Assembly: GCA_905183005.1 (NCBI GenBank)
Contig: CAJJDO010000006.1
Coordinates: forward strand, 605,781 to 669,780
DNA length: 64,000 bases
From: Paramecium pentaurelia
Lineage: Eukaryota; Ciliophora; Oligohymenophorea; Peniculida; Parameciidae
Reading direction: 5' to 3'
Below the pieces are notes generated by a model. The model did not search any database. It was not told the DNA's origin and was given only the letters and a program-made list of their open reading frames with translations. Shown here one piece after another: positions 25,447 to 39,105 of the stretch; the stretch's first letter is position 1; each line of letters opens with the position of its first letter. A program made the position numbers and the translations under genes.

Positions 25447-28159
25447 TTTAATATTAATATTATTTACAAAAATGGCTTGCTTATATAGCCAGAAAGATAC
25501 AGAATATTAATAATTTCTAGAACAAAGTTCTAATTAAAATTTATATTAAATATAATAAAATATACTTAATTAATAAATGCTCAATTATTATATAATAGTT
25601 CAGTTACATTATATTATATTTTATAATATTGTTAATTATTATGCTTATTTTGATTGAATCGAAGGTCCTTCAAACTAAAGTATTCTAATTATTTATTCTT
25701 CAAATGTATAATAGAGTCCCACATAAAATTCTAAGTTAATATAAAGAATAACAAAAAGATAATATAATTAGTTTTTGAAAAAGAATATTTTTATTATGAT
25801 CTTGACTTATTGAAATTTATGATTCTCAATAGTTCTCAATGTTTAAATCCATTAGCTTAATTAGATTATACATTCTTTTTAATTATTCCAGAAAGGATGC
25901 AATCCCATCTTAAAAAAATAATTTTTAGCTATTGCAATAAATAACATGATTAGAATGTGATATACAATATATTTTTTGACTAATCTAACATAATAATGAA
26001 GAATTATCGAATTTAACAAGACCTTCATAATTTCATATAATCCACTCAAATCCTAATTATTATTAACCCTAATATTAACTTCCTAAATTACAGAGCCTTA
26101 AGAGAAGTTGATTATATAAATAATTAACTTAAAATTTATCAAAAAAGATTGATGACTGTGCTGTCTTTGCAATTAAAGTGGAATTAGGAAAAGAATTTTA
26201 TTGCTTTAAATTTGAAGAAAAATATTGTTTATAAAAAAAATTATATTCTATTCCATTAGATTAAAAGCATTCTTCTCGTTAGCATTAAAATATATAATAT
26301 AAGTAACTGAACTCACTAATTATTCTTATTTAAGCTTATATTCTTTTATATTTAAAAATGATAATAATAAAAAATGAAATTAATTAAAATAATTATATCA
26401 AGAATTAATTATTTCTTCTAATTGATGCTATAATAAGATAATTTAATACATTAATTTTATTTAGAAATTTTTTATCTTATTAACTTGCTGTATCTATAAG
26501 TAATTAAATTTCTGAGAATGGATGATCTACATTACTCAATATTAAACAGTACTTCATTAATTAATCAATTAAACCAGAATTAATAGCTATATAATATTAT
26601 AAAGAGAAACCTTAAGAATTGCACTCATCAATTATAAACACCTCAACTTTTCTCTTGGATAACTCATAAAGTACATTCAAAGTTTTAATAATGAAGAAAA
26701 TTTGATAATTAATAAAGTGAAGGCATTGAGAGATTCTCTAAAAGCACATGCTTTATGGGTAGATTTATTGTTGATATTAGAAAAGTATTGACTGAATTTT
26801 GAAATTTATGAGATTGATTAAAAAATTAATCAAATTAAAACAGAAATTATATATAATAAAAATAATTGAAAAAGGGCCTTTATATATCTGACTGTCACAA
26901 CTATAATGGAAAATGGATAATTACAGAACATTTACTTGAACCAAACGTAGATCTTAGTATAAATATGTAATATAGAAGTTATAATCGAGAATTTCAAAGA
27001 AAATATGCTTTTGATTATTTCACTATTCATAGGATGATATTTTATTAATTTTTTTTAAATGAAGTAGATGGAAAAAAGATTAATAGACATCTACCTAAGG
27101 TTAGTTTTCATAAAACTATTTAATTATTGTATTTCTTTATATTGAAATTGTGGTAATATATTTAAATTCTATTCTAATTTAGTAGATAATAAGAAATTCA
27201 AAATATATTTTTATTTATTCATAATTCAATATAAATATAATTTTTATTTTATATTTAGGAAAGTATATGGGACAAATACCCAAAAATTTTCTTCAAACCA
27301 AGAAGATTTTTCATGATTGTACAATAATCTCCAATTTAGTTTAGGATTTAGAAGGTTTTCACGTTTAACTTTTTTTATTCAAAAATTAATCAAAGAAATT
27401 GTGCCAATAATTTGAAATATATTTAGAATGGTATAAGATGTGTTGATTTTACACTTTCTAATTAATTAACTGGAGTCAATTAAGCAGAATGCTTTTACAT
27501 AATCAAAAAATGGTCCATTATTTCATTGTAAGAATTGTGCAAACCAAGAAATGTTAAATTTATCAAATTAAAACTAGATTTAATTTAACTATCTTTAAAT
27601 ATTGAATTTCTTATCTAGAAAAAATATAAGCTCAGAAATTACAAGTTAATTGAATTCAAATCAATTGTTTTAAACATATCTCAATAATATTTATATTTAT
27701 TTCATAGCTAGATTTAATTCTATTATTTTGTTCATTTTTAGTTATTTTTTTGCTGTTGTAATAAATTACAAATTTCTATTAATTCAAAGACAATGACAAA
27801 CTCTTAAGAATAAAAGTTCATTAAGTTGTATCTAATTAATATTGCACTTATTTATATTACATGATTATTATGATAATATAGATAAATTATATTACTTGTG
27901 ATATTAGATAATTCATTGTAAGAGATTGTAATTTATTTTAAAATTACAGATATAATACATATATTGTATGTGATTAATATATTTTATTGGAGTGATAATC
28001 ATGTCATTTGATTAATTTAAATATTTTATCAATTTTTGATAATAAATATTGTGCTTAATCATAATTCTTTGCTTAAAATTCGTATTAATTTATACAATTA
28101 ATAAATTTCCTATTTCTATGAATCAGGAATTTACTTTCTAACGAATTTCTTCTTCTTCA
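25447..28159. pseudogene. Gene-relic region
   Basis: No intact gene fits these 2.7 kb, but there are islands of protein-like sequence in scattered frames. On the minus strand near 25690 is EFYVGLYYTFEEQIIRILQF. On the plus strand near 26160-26270 is a Cys-containing piece (KEFYCFKFEEKYCLQKKLY). On the plus strand at 26520-26900 is a run (RETLRIALINYKHLNFSLG... NKVKALRDSLKAHALWVDLL), and near 26900-27130 another (DCHNYNGKWIITEHLLEPNV, FQRKYAFDYFTIHRM). TGA codons or frame changes break each. They look like one or more decayed genes that I cannot identify. Confidence 0.4.
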
Positions 28160-29332
28160 ATGTAAACAGATGAATTAAAAAAAAAGTACATTCTCTAAAA
28201 GATTCTAGGCTATGGTCGATATGGGTATATATTATTCTTATTCTTAGAACTGTATATAAAGGTGTAAATTTGCGCACCAAAGAAACAGTTGCCATCAAAG
28301 AATTGTGCCATAGCATTGCTGATTAAGGGGTTTGCTATATTATTTAATTCAAGATTAATGTTTAAGCCTTAAGAGAAATTGAAATACTTAAATCCGTCAA
28401 ATGTGAATAAATTGTGGCTTTCAAAGATTTAGCTTGTGGATAGAAGAAAACTTATATAATTATGGAATATATGGAAGAAGACTTATTAACTGCTTTAAGA
28501 AGAGATACCTTCTCAGAACAATAAATCAAAATGATCATGTTTTAAGTGCTTTAAGGTTTGGCTTACTTACACAATTAAGGAATTATCCATAGAGATTTAA
28601 AACGTAACATTTTATATTACTATTTTAGCTAACAATATTTTATATAGAAATTTAGAAATTAAAATTTGTGATTTGGGAATGGCTCAAAATTTAAATAAGT
28701 TAAAGCCACAAACAACCCGAATTCAAAATCATTCATACAGGGCTCCAGAAGTGTTCCTTGGTTTATTAAATGACTAATATTAGGTTAAAAATATTGCTCT
28801 AAGGTTGATGTTTGGTCTGCAGGAGTGCTATTTATTGAATTGCTCTTTAAAAGCAATCCTTTTAAAGGATCATCTGAAGTTGCTAGTTTTAATTAAATTT
28901 TGAAATTTTGTGGAACTCCTGTTGAAGGTATATTATTAAATAATGTATAGAAAATTGGTTAGGGGTGACTTCACTCAAAAACTACTCTACTCTTATAACT
29001 GAAGAACCATAACCAAGAACTCTTCAACATTTACTTGAGAAAAAAATGCCTCCATTATTAGTAAATCTAATTGATTCAATGCTTATTCTTGATCCTTCTT
29101 AGAGAATAACTGCATAAGAAGCTCTTTTGCATCCTTATTTTCATGGAATGAATATAGAAAGGTATTATTTGTTATTTTATCCTTATTACACAGATGCCTT
29201 AAAAAAATTTAGGCAAACAGAAAAAATATAAAGACTGAATCGTAAACTTAAACAGAAGTCTTTAACTACCCTAATGGAAACAAAATAATTGTGGTTTCGT
29301 AAATCTCCCAAAAAAGCAAAAATTGCTTTTGA
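28160..29332 (+). CDS. CDK-like (CMGC) protein kinase
   Basis: The kinase is 341 aa after removing six introns of 20-32 nt (including 28330-28353); the spliced length is exactly in frame. Motifs in order are the glycine loop ILGYGRYGTVYKG, the VAIK lysine, GINVQALREIEIL (a PSTAIRE-helix equivalent, closest in my reading to the CDK7-type ALREI), HRDLKPNNIL, DLG in place of DFG (KICDLGMAQ), YRAPE, DVWSAGV and the RITAQEALLHPYF end. It should phosphorylate Ser/Thr-Pro targets in complex with a cyclin, in cell-cycle or transcription control, but the exact subfamily is uncertain. The start was chosen because the frame entering the glycine loop begins at this ATG. A Lys/Asn-rich tail of about 40 residues follows the domain. 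Confidence 0.88.
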
Positions 29333-29624
29333 AAACTCAATAATTTTGTTTCTCTTAAGTCTGTTTATAATTTATAATAATTAATATTTATAATTATTTC
29401 AATATAAGACTTTCTTAAATTCATAATGGAAATCAAAATTCTTGAATTTATTTTAAATATCAATTTAATAAACTCTAATTTAAATAATTGATTTAATTAG
29501 AGTATTCAATTAATTGATAGGGTACCTTTTATTCTTTATATATTTAAAAATAATATCCACTATTATGGCTAAGCTATTTTTAAATCTTTCAAAGTTACTA
29601 AATCATTAATTATTTTAAATAATA

Positions 29625-29831
29625 ATGGGTTGTACTTCAACAAAAAACAAATATAAACGAGACCTTTGTTTTTTGAATATTCCTATTCAAACAGGAAGAA
29701 ATATGTGTAAAGAGGAAGGAATAATCTCTAGAGAATACAAAAAAAGTTCATCTTAGAATAGAACTTTAAATTAATAACAAATAATTACTTATAATAATGA
29801 AAGTCCTCATAATTAAGAGTAAAAATATTGA
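29625..29831 (+). CDS. Small protein with N-terminal MGC lipidation motif (68 aa)
   Basis: This intronless frame starts MGCTSTKNKYKRDLC and ends at TGA 29829-29831. Gly2 followed by Cys3 and Ser/Thr is a typical N-myristoylation plus palmitoylation signal, so a membrane-tethered peptide is likely. The remainder is Ser/Asn/Gln-rich without a fold that I recognise. It lies 292 bp downstream of the CDK-like kinase on the same strand. It could be a real short gene or the first exon of something lost. Evidence is limited to the motif and the clean frame. Confidence 0.45.
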
Positions 29832-30808
29832 ATGCTTCTCGACTACAATTTATTTACATCTTAATGAATATTTATTATTAATATTATACATATAGTCTAA
29901 CTCAATTTGTTTATCTAATAGAGAAATGATGGCTCAAAAATAAAAACTACAATTCAAATTAATATTTATTAATTGAAATAATAACTATAAGACTTATAAA
30001 TAATATCCCATCTAAGCTACCTCTATTAGAATAACAATTTAATTTCAATCTTTTGTTGAAAGTGTGTAGTAAGACTTTAATTATTTTAAGAGTTTATAAC
30101 TAAATAAAACGATATTATTATAAAATTAAATAGAAAGTATTAATCAAATACTTATTTGATATTAATTATTTAAAAAGTAAAAATACATGAATAATCATCA
30201 TAAATAAATAATAATATATAGAATTATGTTAAGAGCTTGTATAGATTAAATATTTCTTCTAGAGTTTATAAAATAAACTTTAGTAATGAAAATATTAAGA
30301 TTAACAGTTTATATAATTTTTCGTTTTTTCTTTAAACATTAAAACATAAATGGTTTGGGATTTTTAAAATGATTATTCTTGATTAAAATTTAATTAATTC
30401 TCTATCATTAATACGTATATTCAATATAATAAAATAAGTAGAAAAAAATACATTATAAATTGATAATCCAAACTAACTGAAAGCAAATTTCCATTGAAAA
30501 GGAATTTCCTCCTCATTCAATATGTTTATCGTAAGCTATAACAATGTTGATAATTTATTATATATTTTATTTCAAGTAGGCCTCTTGAGAAAAAAATCGA
30601 ATAAGTTAGTTCAACATGGAGAAAAAAAATATATATATATATTTTAAACACCAAAAGGAATAGAATTCCTAATGAGATCAAAATAAAGGTATGTAATTTG
30701 AACTCATCCAAAAGGAAGGCAATGTGTATAGAGAAATTTAGCAAGAAGAATTTTAAATTTATGGATGATAATTTATTACTCGATGCATTATATAATATTA
30801 AATTATGA
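29832..30808. other. Stretch without recognisable gene
   Basis: These 977 bases are AT-rich with short frames only and an (AT)n run near 30630. No RNA gene was seen. The right end is the 3' flank of a minus-strand Myb-like gene. Confidence 0.4.
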
Positions 30809-31312
30809 TCAATTATCCTCTAAAGGAAAACTGGCATGAAGATCGCTAAATGTTTAGGAGAGATTGCCTATAAAATTTGACATTAAGTCTTCAGCTTCTG
30901 GAAATAGTCTTAGTTAAATTAAGTCATCAAACATGTATATTGGAGATTCTTGTTCGATGATTGGGATCATCTCTTCAGATGGTGCATTCATATGTTAATA
31001 TTAACTTAGAAATAATAAAGAATTGACATACTTTCCAAGAACTTGATCCCATTAAAATCTTAATGATTTATAATATCTATTTTTTAACATATTTGTTGAT
31101 TTTCCTGGAAAATATCTTGCAAACTTATGAAACTTAGGTCCCTTCTTTAGTATATAGATCAACAATCTTTAATCTTCTTCAAATGAAAATTATTTTCCTC
31201 TATTCTTTTATTTTTTTCTTTTAATATTCTTCTCTCTTTTCACTGTGTAGCGTATTAAATTGTTTTTTGAATCATTAGTGGCTTTGGTTATCTATTAATG
31301 ATTTTTATTCAT
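30809..31312 (-). CDS. Myb/SANT-like DNA-binding protein (paralogue 1)
   Basis: The protein is 158 aa after removing a 27-nt intron (31005-31031). A basic stretch (REKNIKRKKQKNRGKQ), a likely nuclear signal, precedes a single Myb-type helix-turn-helix: FSFEEDQRLLIYILKKGPKF, then ARYFPGKSTNMLKNRYYKSL with the RFQW end. The recognition helix motif KNRYYKxLR is shared by three genes in this window. The C-terminus is acidic. The reading frame is open upstream of the chosen ATG to about 31400 with protein-like sequence, so the true start may lie in an upstream exon. It is probably a sequence-specific nuclear DNA-binding protein. Confidence 0.75.
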
Positions 31313-32585
31313 CAATTTATGCGAATAAACGCTTTCAAAATTTTCAGTTATATCACCAACTGCTAGATAAGTCACAAAATATTACAATTATTGTCTTAAC
31401 TACTCTAGAGAGATGAATCTTTATCGTTAACTAAGTTTTCATCATTTTATTTCAGTTAATTTGTTTGATTGGGTATCTATTAAAGTCTTCTTTATTCCTT
31501 ATTACTTTCATTCTCATTAAAAAGAGAGTATATATTCTATTTCTTCGATTTTCTGATTAGCTTAACTGTCATGTTCATTTGAGTTATTATGATATTAATA
31601 TATTTGATTTATTAATTTCAAGCATCTCACACTTAAATTGTAATAAATCTTTTTTGTTTTTAAATTTTTACACATTTTATAAAAGGAAAGTTGGCACGAA
31701 ATAATCAAACTGAGATTTTATAGCCAATATATGAGTATTAAGTAAATGAAGGTGAATCATAATTAGATAAGATTTTAAGAAATATTTATAATTACAACTA
31801 TTTTAAGGTTTTTATTATCCAAATATCTACATTCTTAAGCCTTTATTAAATTTAAACTATTATTTTTTATTAAAATAGAAAATCTAAGAGTCTTTTTGAG
31901 ATTAAATCTATATTAATTTTAATTAAAGAATTTCTAAAAATTATAATACTCTAATATATTGAAATTAAATTGAATTGAAAACATCTTTTTAATAAAATTT
32001 ATTTACTAAGGTACAACAATTAAGAATTTTAATTTTGAAAACTCTACTGCCTTTAATGTGATACATAAAAGTACAACATAGAAAGTTAATTAATATTTTT
32101 ATCAATATTGAAAAATATCTATAGATTTGTAAATTCTAAGTTTTCAAATGAAATTACAATCTAAGAATTAGGATTTAATTGAATTCTAAGAAAATTTAGG
32201 TTTTAAAAGTCAAAATCTTAAAAAACGATAATAATTTAAAATATTATTTAAGGTTTTTATTGTTTATAATTAATTAATATATATATTTACAAATTGATAT
32301 CAACATTTGGCTTAATTAAAGAAAGAGTTATTAAACTATTACTTTTTTAAGAAAGTAAGGTATTATTGATTAAGACTTTGTTTTTAATTTCTTAATATTT
32401 AAGATTAAAATATATTGAAACAATATTCCATCTTTTATATATATAATATTATAATTATTATATAACGAATAAATAAAATAGAAATTAATTCTTATGAAAT
32501 AATAGAATTGTTACCTTTAATTATTCTTAAGAATAGAAAATAAAACTAAAAATGGAATGGAAGTATTAATCAGCGATTCAAGTTA
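31313..32585. other. Stretch without recognisable gene
   Basis: The first 90 bases continue the open frame of the Myb-like gene on the minus strand. The rest is AT-rich with no coherent frame, repeat or RNA gene that I can see. Confidence 0.35.
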
Positions 32586-32930
32586 TCAATTAAATACTTA
32601 AAACTAAAAATTTATACAATAGTTTGATTTACATGTAATTTTAATTATGAATGCTTAATCAAAGAGTCCTACCATATCAATATCTTCATCTGGTTCTTTA
32701 ACTTTCTTTGGTGATTCAGCCTTTAGTACTGGTGATGTTATTTAAGTAGCTAGGGCAGATGTGTATTCTTAATATTTATAAATTAAAATTAAATTTTTCT
32801 CCTCTAATTGATAAATCTGTCAATTGTTTTTACTCTTCTTGAAAAACATTCTTCAAATTTTCCGTTTTAGTTTATTGACAATATTTTAACATGTGCAGAT
32901 ATTGATTAAATAAAATATTAAAAATTATTC
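32586..32930 (-). CDS. Partial gene for a short acidic-tailed protein
   Basis: On the minus strand a frame ending at TGA 32586-32588 encodes YQEYTSALATQITSPVLKAE followed by SPKKVKEPDEDIDMVGLFDQ, which is non-random and acidic. Its head is in another frame (GKFEECFSRR) joined by a possible 17-nt intron, shorter than usual. No ATG was found. It may be a real small gene with an unresolved 5' exon, or a relic. The function is not recognised. Confidence 0.35.
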
Positions 32931-33186
32931 TTTTATTATAGTTTCTTAAGAACTTTTAGAAGATGATATCTAAATAAATATATTTTTAGCTTATATAAGT
33001 TTATTATTATAATATTAAATGAAATATGATTATAAACAAATAATCTCAATAATTTATTTAATATTCTTCTTGTTATAGAGATAAGTGGATATTTAAAAAC
33101 ATTTTTATTGATTCTGCTCTTGGTCACTTTTTATTTAAAAAATAATTATCTTTTAAGCATTATTATAAAAATAATTTAATTATTCT

Positions 33187-36100
33187 ATGGAAAGATTAAA
33201 AAAGTTCTTTAGAGGATATATGCAAACAATGTTATATGGAATTGAAATTAGACCAAAATATAAAGTAAAGATAATAAATATTAGATTAGATGGATTATTC
33301 ATTTTATATAATTTTGCATACAATAAATTAATTTTAATTGCTGGCAATCATATTTCAAACAAGTCATGAGAAAAGATACTCAGATTTTAAATTAGACTTT
33401 GTTTAAAGTTTCTTAGAGTTTTTTTTAGTAAATAGCCTATTAAAATAGAGCTTATCCTACTCTTTAGGCTACATTATAATTGTCATTTCATTTTTATCTT
33501 AATTGATTCTATTTTTATTTTTATGCTTTTCAACATTCATTAGACTATATACTGCTAATTTAATAAAGACAAGTGAGAAAGGCAATTTAAATAACAATAT
33601 TTAAAATTGGGTGTAATAATTTAACGAACTTTTGCACTGGATATTCGTTGCTTATCCAGTTATTTACTTATAAATTGCTGTATTATCATTTAGTACATTA
33701 TCATGTAATTCATTAAGTTTAATACCTTATAAAGAATGTGAAATTATACCTTTACTTTAAGTTTTCTCTCTAATTTAACTTTTAATTTCTTTTTTTAATG
33801 GATAAATTTTGATATACACAATGAGAAATCATAGATTTAATGAAATTAATTGTCTAAAAAGAAGATATTCTAGTTTATTATTATTCAATAATACAATAGT
33901 ACTGGCTATAATATTTTTTCATTATAATTACGAATTTGTAATAAATTATTTGATAATAGTTTAATCTATCAGATGCTATTAAATATGTATTAGCTAATCT
34001 ATTTACAATTAATCAAATAATTGATTAATTAAATAATTATCCTTACAGAGATCCAGTTAGATTACCTGCAATAACAATGACATTTATATAATTTTGGATT
34101 GTTGTAGTTTTAACAATATATAGATTTTCAGCAAAAATTGAAGAAAATTAATTATTCTTTCTAATGGCACTCCCAATACCATTAGTATATATGATTGGAT
34201 AAGGGTTAGCAACTCAATTTTATTTTTATGGAATCATAAATTCTAATTCAAATACATAAATAAAAGAGAAACATTTAATTATTACTGCTGATTATTTTTA
34301 TAAATTATATCTCGATTACAATAAAGTATATATATAAAAATTATATTAGAGTTAAGTATGTTAGATTTAATTTCAATAATTTATTAAGATCCATAGATGT
34401 TATTGCAAAAATAAAAAATGTTATTCTTAAGATTTGAAATATAGATAGGCAGATTTGGATTAAAAAAAAGATCTTCATTAATTATCTTTAAGTATCATTA
34501 AATGCATTTTTAAAACAGCTTAATAATGGTTATTTTCATTGTAATATATTATGATTAATTGAATTAGAGCTAATTAAAATTAAGATTTATAGTTTGAATA
34601 ACTATAACTATAATATATCAGTTTTGTCTCTGATATAGCATAAAAACCATTGCTTGGATATTTAGAATTAAGAAAATAATAAAATAGTAAAAATAATAAT
34701 AATTCTATATATTTTATTGAAATAACAAATAAATTAGCAGATCAACTTCAAATTTAAATTTTAGATAATCAACAAAGATAAACATCTAAGGATGTACTTA
34801 TCTAAGAATAAAAAAGTTAATTAATAGAGATTTCATTATAATAATAATGGTGGACATAAAATTTATATGAAAATTTATTGAATGATTATATTTGTCTACT
34901 TGATTTAAAGGTTGAACATTGGAATAATCTTATGATTGGATATTAAAGTCTGAATCCATTTTAATAGAATACATAATAATTATGTAGCAAAATTAAATAA
35001 GTAAATTATTGTGAATTAATTATTAGTTGAAAACTTTATTGGATAAATATATTGGAGTGCCTGAAGAATGGTTTGATTTAAAAGTCACAACAAGTAAAGG
35101 TCATTAGGTTAAAAAGTTAAGTCATGCTCTATTAAATATAAATTCTATTACACTTAAACTATATTCCTTATTCTATTCAATTATGATGAATGATTATGAT
35201 AGAGTAAATTTATTAATAAATTTCTTAGTCTTTCTATATAGAATAGTATGTAAAAGATCTTACTTCAAATGATAGATAAAAAGAAATAGATATCATTGAT
35301 AATTTTTCTTTATTGAATGATAGAACTACAATTATTCTAGTTAGTCTTGTTAAAAATAAAGGAAAAATAGTTAATAAGAATTAATTAGCTTTGGCTAATT
35401 ATTTTTAATATATTGATAGTAATAATTTTAAAGATAGTGTTCCAAATATTCATAAATTATTACCTAAATCTATTATGCCAGCACATGAATTATTAATAGA
35501 TTAATATATGTAAAGAGGATATAGTTAATTTTTTGTTAAAAAGATTAGTGGTTATTATGAAAATGCTAAAGGATTTATTTAAAAATCATATATTAAATTG
35601 GGGAATTTATTTGAAGAATTAGATGATTATGTAATAACTGCATCAATGTTAAAATGTAATTTATCTAATTAAACTATTTTATTTGATATTGAGGGGAAAA
35701 TAATTGGAATAAGTGAAAAATTGTATGATATTACAAAGAAAATAAATCCATAAATTTAAATTGACTTTTTTAAAGAGTTTTGTAGAATATTTTTAATATA
35801 TCCATCAATTTTAACAACATTAAAATAAATGGAATAATAAAATAAATAAAAATTAGATGAATTTATATTGGATAATGAAGATACATTATTATATATTCCT
35901 TTCAATTTGATTGAATTAAATTCATTATATATAAAAGAATAATATGATAAATTTGGATAAAAAGTTGATTTTGGTTTGGAAAGTGAGAATTTAAGTTCTT
36001 GGAGATCTTGGAAAAGTTTGACAAAAAGTTTATATTCATAAGAAAATAATCAAGACAAAAATCATCTATATAAAATAACTGATTTAGAGAATATTGATTT

Positions 36101-38957
36101 TTCATTATAATTTATGTAGATTCATAAAGAAATGTTTGAGTAATTTACAATTCTAAAAACTAAAGTAAGACTACTTTATTAATAATTAAAAGTTAAATCA
36201 TATTAATACAATTATTTTATTTTAGAATTAGATCACATTACTGAAATAAATTCTGAAAATAAATATTTTAATAAATATCCAAGTATTAATAAAATTATAG
36301 AATTTTAACTTAATGCAGGTTAAACTGTAGCATATAATAAAACTTATCCTGATAGTCATATTGATAGTTTAGATAGATCATTTAACAATTAAAATTTAAA
36401 TTAATAACTTTATGATTAAAAATATATCAAAGAATTGAGAAAAAAATAAAATTTAGAGAATCAGAATGATAAATCTAAATATGGAAAGTATAATGAAATT
36501 AAATCTAAAGAATATGAAGATAAAATAAATGATGAATTCAATAATTTATCTTTAACTATACAAAGAGATAAAGGTCCATAATTATGGTAGATACCTCTTT
36601 AAAAAATAGATTAAGATGATGAATTTGAATTTTAAATGATAGATGGCCATTTTAAAGTATTTGATTATTTAAATTTAGTAATTTGAATAAGATTAAGAAA
36701 TACAATAATATTAATAATAATAATCAAGTATTCTACGTAATTTTGGTAAAGATAAAGAAGAATCTTAAATAGATATAGATGATAATTAAGGAAAGAATTC
36801 TTCAAATCATGATAATGAGGTTGTAAAAGCAGATTTAATGGAGATTTTATAAATTAATAGATAATTAAAATAAAAGAATAAGTACTTTGTATATAATATA
36901 TTATAGTGAATATGAAGAAGAGGAAAATAAATAAAAAAGATCTATAAGTTCATCACGTACTAGTTCATCTAAATCTCCCTCTATGTTAATTAGATAACTT
37001 TATTCAATAAATACTTTTTAAGGGAATATTAAATTAATAGTATTTAGTATACTATTGATAGCTCTTCTATTTATAAGTTTAATTTTTGTAAAAATGCAAA
37101 TAGTTTAATGTATTATTTTATATAAAATTAGAAAATTATAATGTACTTTAAACTAATATTAATTATGTAACTTTTCCAGAATCCTTAAATTTTTACTTTG
37201 TTAAAACTACTTATATTTCATGGATATTATTAACATAAGAATTGAATTTAGTGACTTACAGTGAATTTATTTAGACTTAAATTGAATAAGAACTCAATTC
37301 TATGAAAGATATTATAGATATTAAATTAAATGAGCTTTATTAAGGAATTATATAATATGAAAATTAAATAATAACAAGTGATTTAAAACTCATTAATATA
37401 AATGAATATGAAGCATAGACTTAATAATTAGATCTCACATAACTTATTTAATTAATACAAATTCATACATTCAATTTTATTGATCAATTTAAAAGTATTA
37501 CCAGCTATAAGGATGTTTTATTTTTTCGTCTAAATATGCCATTTATATACCAATTTGCTTTTAAATATATCACTTTGTTAAATGAAAATCTTGTATATTA
37601 TGAAGATAAAATTATTAATGATGTTATTTAAATTACAATGATCATTTTAGGTTTTATTACTGCTATAATTTTATATATAACATTTTAAATTTCAAATGTT
37701 ACCTTATATGAGAAATAAATATTAATGCTAATATCAAGAGTTTCATACAAAGCTGCAGAAGAAGCTATTGATAAATTATTAGATATCAGGTCTGTTCTTT
37801 CTGAACCAACTTAATTGGTTTGGAAGAAAATTAATTTTTTTGATCTTAATTATGAAAGTAAAGAAAATAATAATGATTAAAATAAAATGATTGTGGCTAA
37901 GAGTTTAAAAACAACTTCAGCAACAAGATCAAATTATTAAAATACAAAATCTAAATCAAAATCTAAAAGAAATTACTAAAGCAATTCACTTGCTTAAAGA
38001 ATATATGATTTAAGTTTGATTAATAAAATGAACTATATTTATTTGATAGTTGTATGGTTGATATTTTGCCTTTTTGTAATTGGTTCAATTCTTGTAACTG
38101 TAAATTAAATTTCTGATATCAAACCAACACTCAATTTAAATTTATAATTAATTCGATTTAAATTTAGATTTGATTCATTAATTGTTTATAGTGAAGTTAT
38201 TAAAACTGAAAAAATAATAGAAACATATTTACAAAATTAATATAAAGATTTAGATATGTAAATAGATGTAATAATTGATTTATTCAATTAATAATATAAT
38301 GGATTTTAAGAAAGTATGAAATAAATTTATGATTCTCTTATTGGAAATTCAGGATTAATGTAAACATAAAAAACAGAATTACTCATGTATTTTGAATAAA
38401 GTCTATGTAATTTCATGAGTCCAGAAATTCCTTTCTGTAATATCTAAATATCAAGTGATTTTAATTTTACTGTTCCTAAAAGTTTCATAGATCAATATGG
38501 TTAGCCTATAGCAGAAGACAATAATTACGAATATGTTTCTGGAGGAATAATTAATATGGTTTAAGAATTCAGTAAAACCTTATAGATGTACTATTATACT
38601 GAATTAGTTAATAAAATGTTGAGTAACGATAGTGCTTTTGAAATTAGTCAATATTTAAGATCTAAAGTACATATAACTTAATAGGTGGAATATTTTTTAG
38701 ATACTGGAAAATTATTAAGCACTGTTGGATATAATTTATATGAATAAAATTAATCAAAGTTAAATTAGGCAACCACTCTTACTTAAATATATGTCTATCT
38801 AACTGGATTCAGTGTATTTCTAATATTTATTATAATGTCATATAAATGGATGAAATAAATAACAACAAGGCTTTAATTAATGAGATTGAGTTTAACTCTT
38901 ATACCATATGATATTTTATTAGAGCCAAAGACTATAAGTTCACTCAAATAATTGTGA
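33187..38957 (+). CDS. Large multi-pass membrane protein of the TmcB-like family
   Basis: The gene encodes about 1,850 aa with several 22-26 nt introns, the first of 25 nt just after the codons for KPKYK-like residues near 33260. The N-terminal 500 residues contain several transmembrane helices (GYIIIVISFLSQLILFLFLC, LTIYRF-type segments). A Cys-rich loop follows (HRCYCKNKKC). A long cytoplasmic-type middle region has a PAS-like fold position (SNQTILFDIEGKIIGISEKL). A second membrane part near the C-terminus (IYLIVVWLIFCLFVIGSI; YVYLTGFSVFLIFIIMSY) flanks a large loop with cysteines. This order matches the ciliate/Dictyostelium Tiny-macrocysts-B (TmcB-like) family, whose biochemical role is unknown. 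Stop is TGA 38955-38957. The family assignment rests on architecture and the IMPAHELLIDQ-type motif recalled for the family. Introns in the middle were not all fixed. Confidence 0.72.
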
Positions 38958-39105
38958 CATAATTAATATCAGCTACAAAATCTATTAACATCTTATTTTA
39001 ATATTTATATTTAATATCTAAACGAATATATATATTTTTCAACCAATTGTTATTCCTTTCCCTGTAAACGCAGAATTATTTACAACTGTGGGCTATTAAT
39101 TCCTT

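Noticed and set aside
30628..30645. (AT)n run as a possible replication or telomere-linked element
   Set aside because: Short AT runs are frequent throughout this AT-rich DNA, and no C4A2/C3A3-type telomeric repeats occur in the window.
35902..36105. Minus-strand frame of 67 codons
   Set aside because: It lies antisense within the TmcB-like gene, whose plus-strand frame is continuous here.
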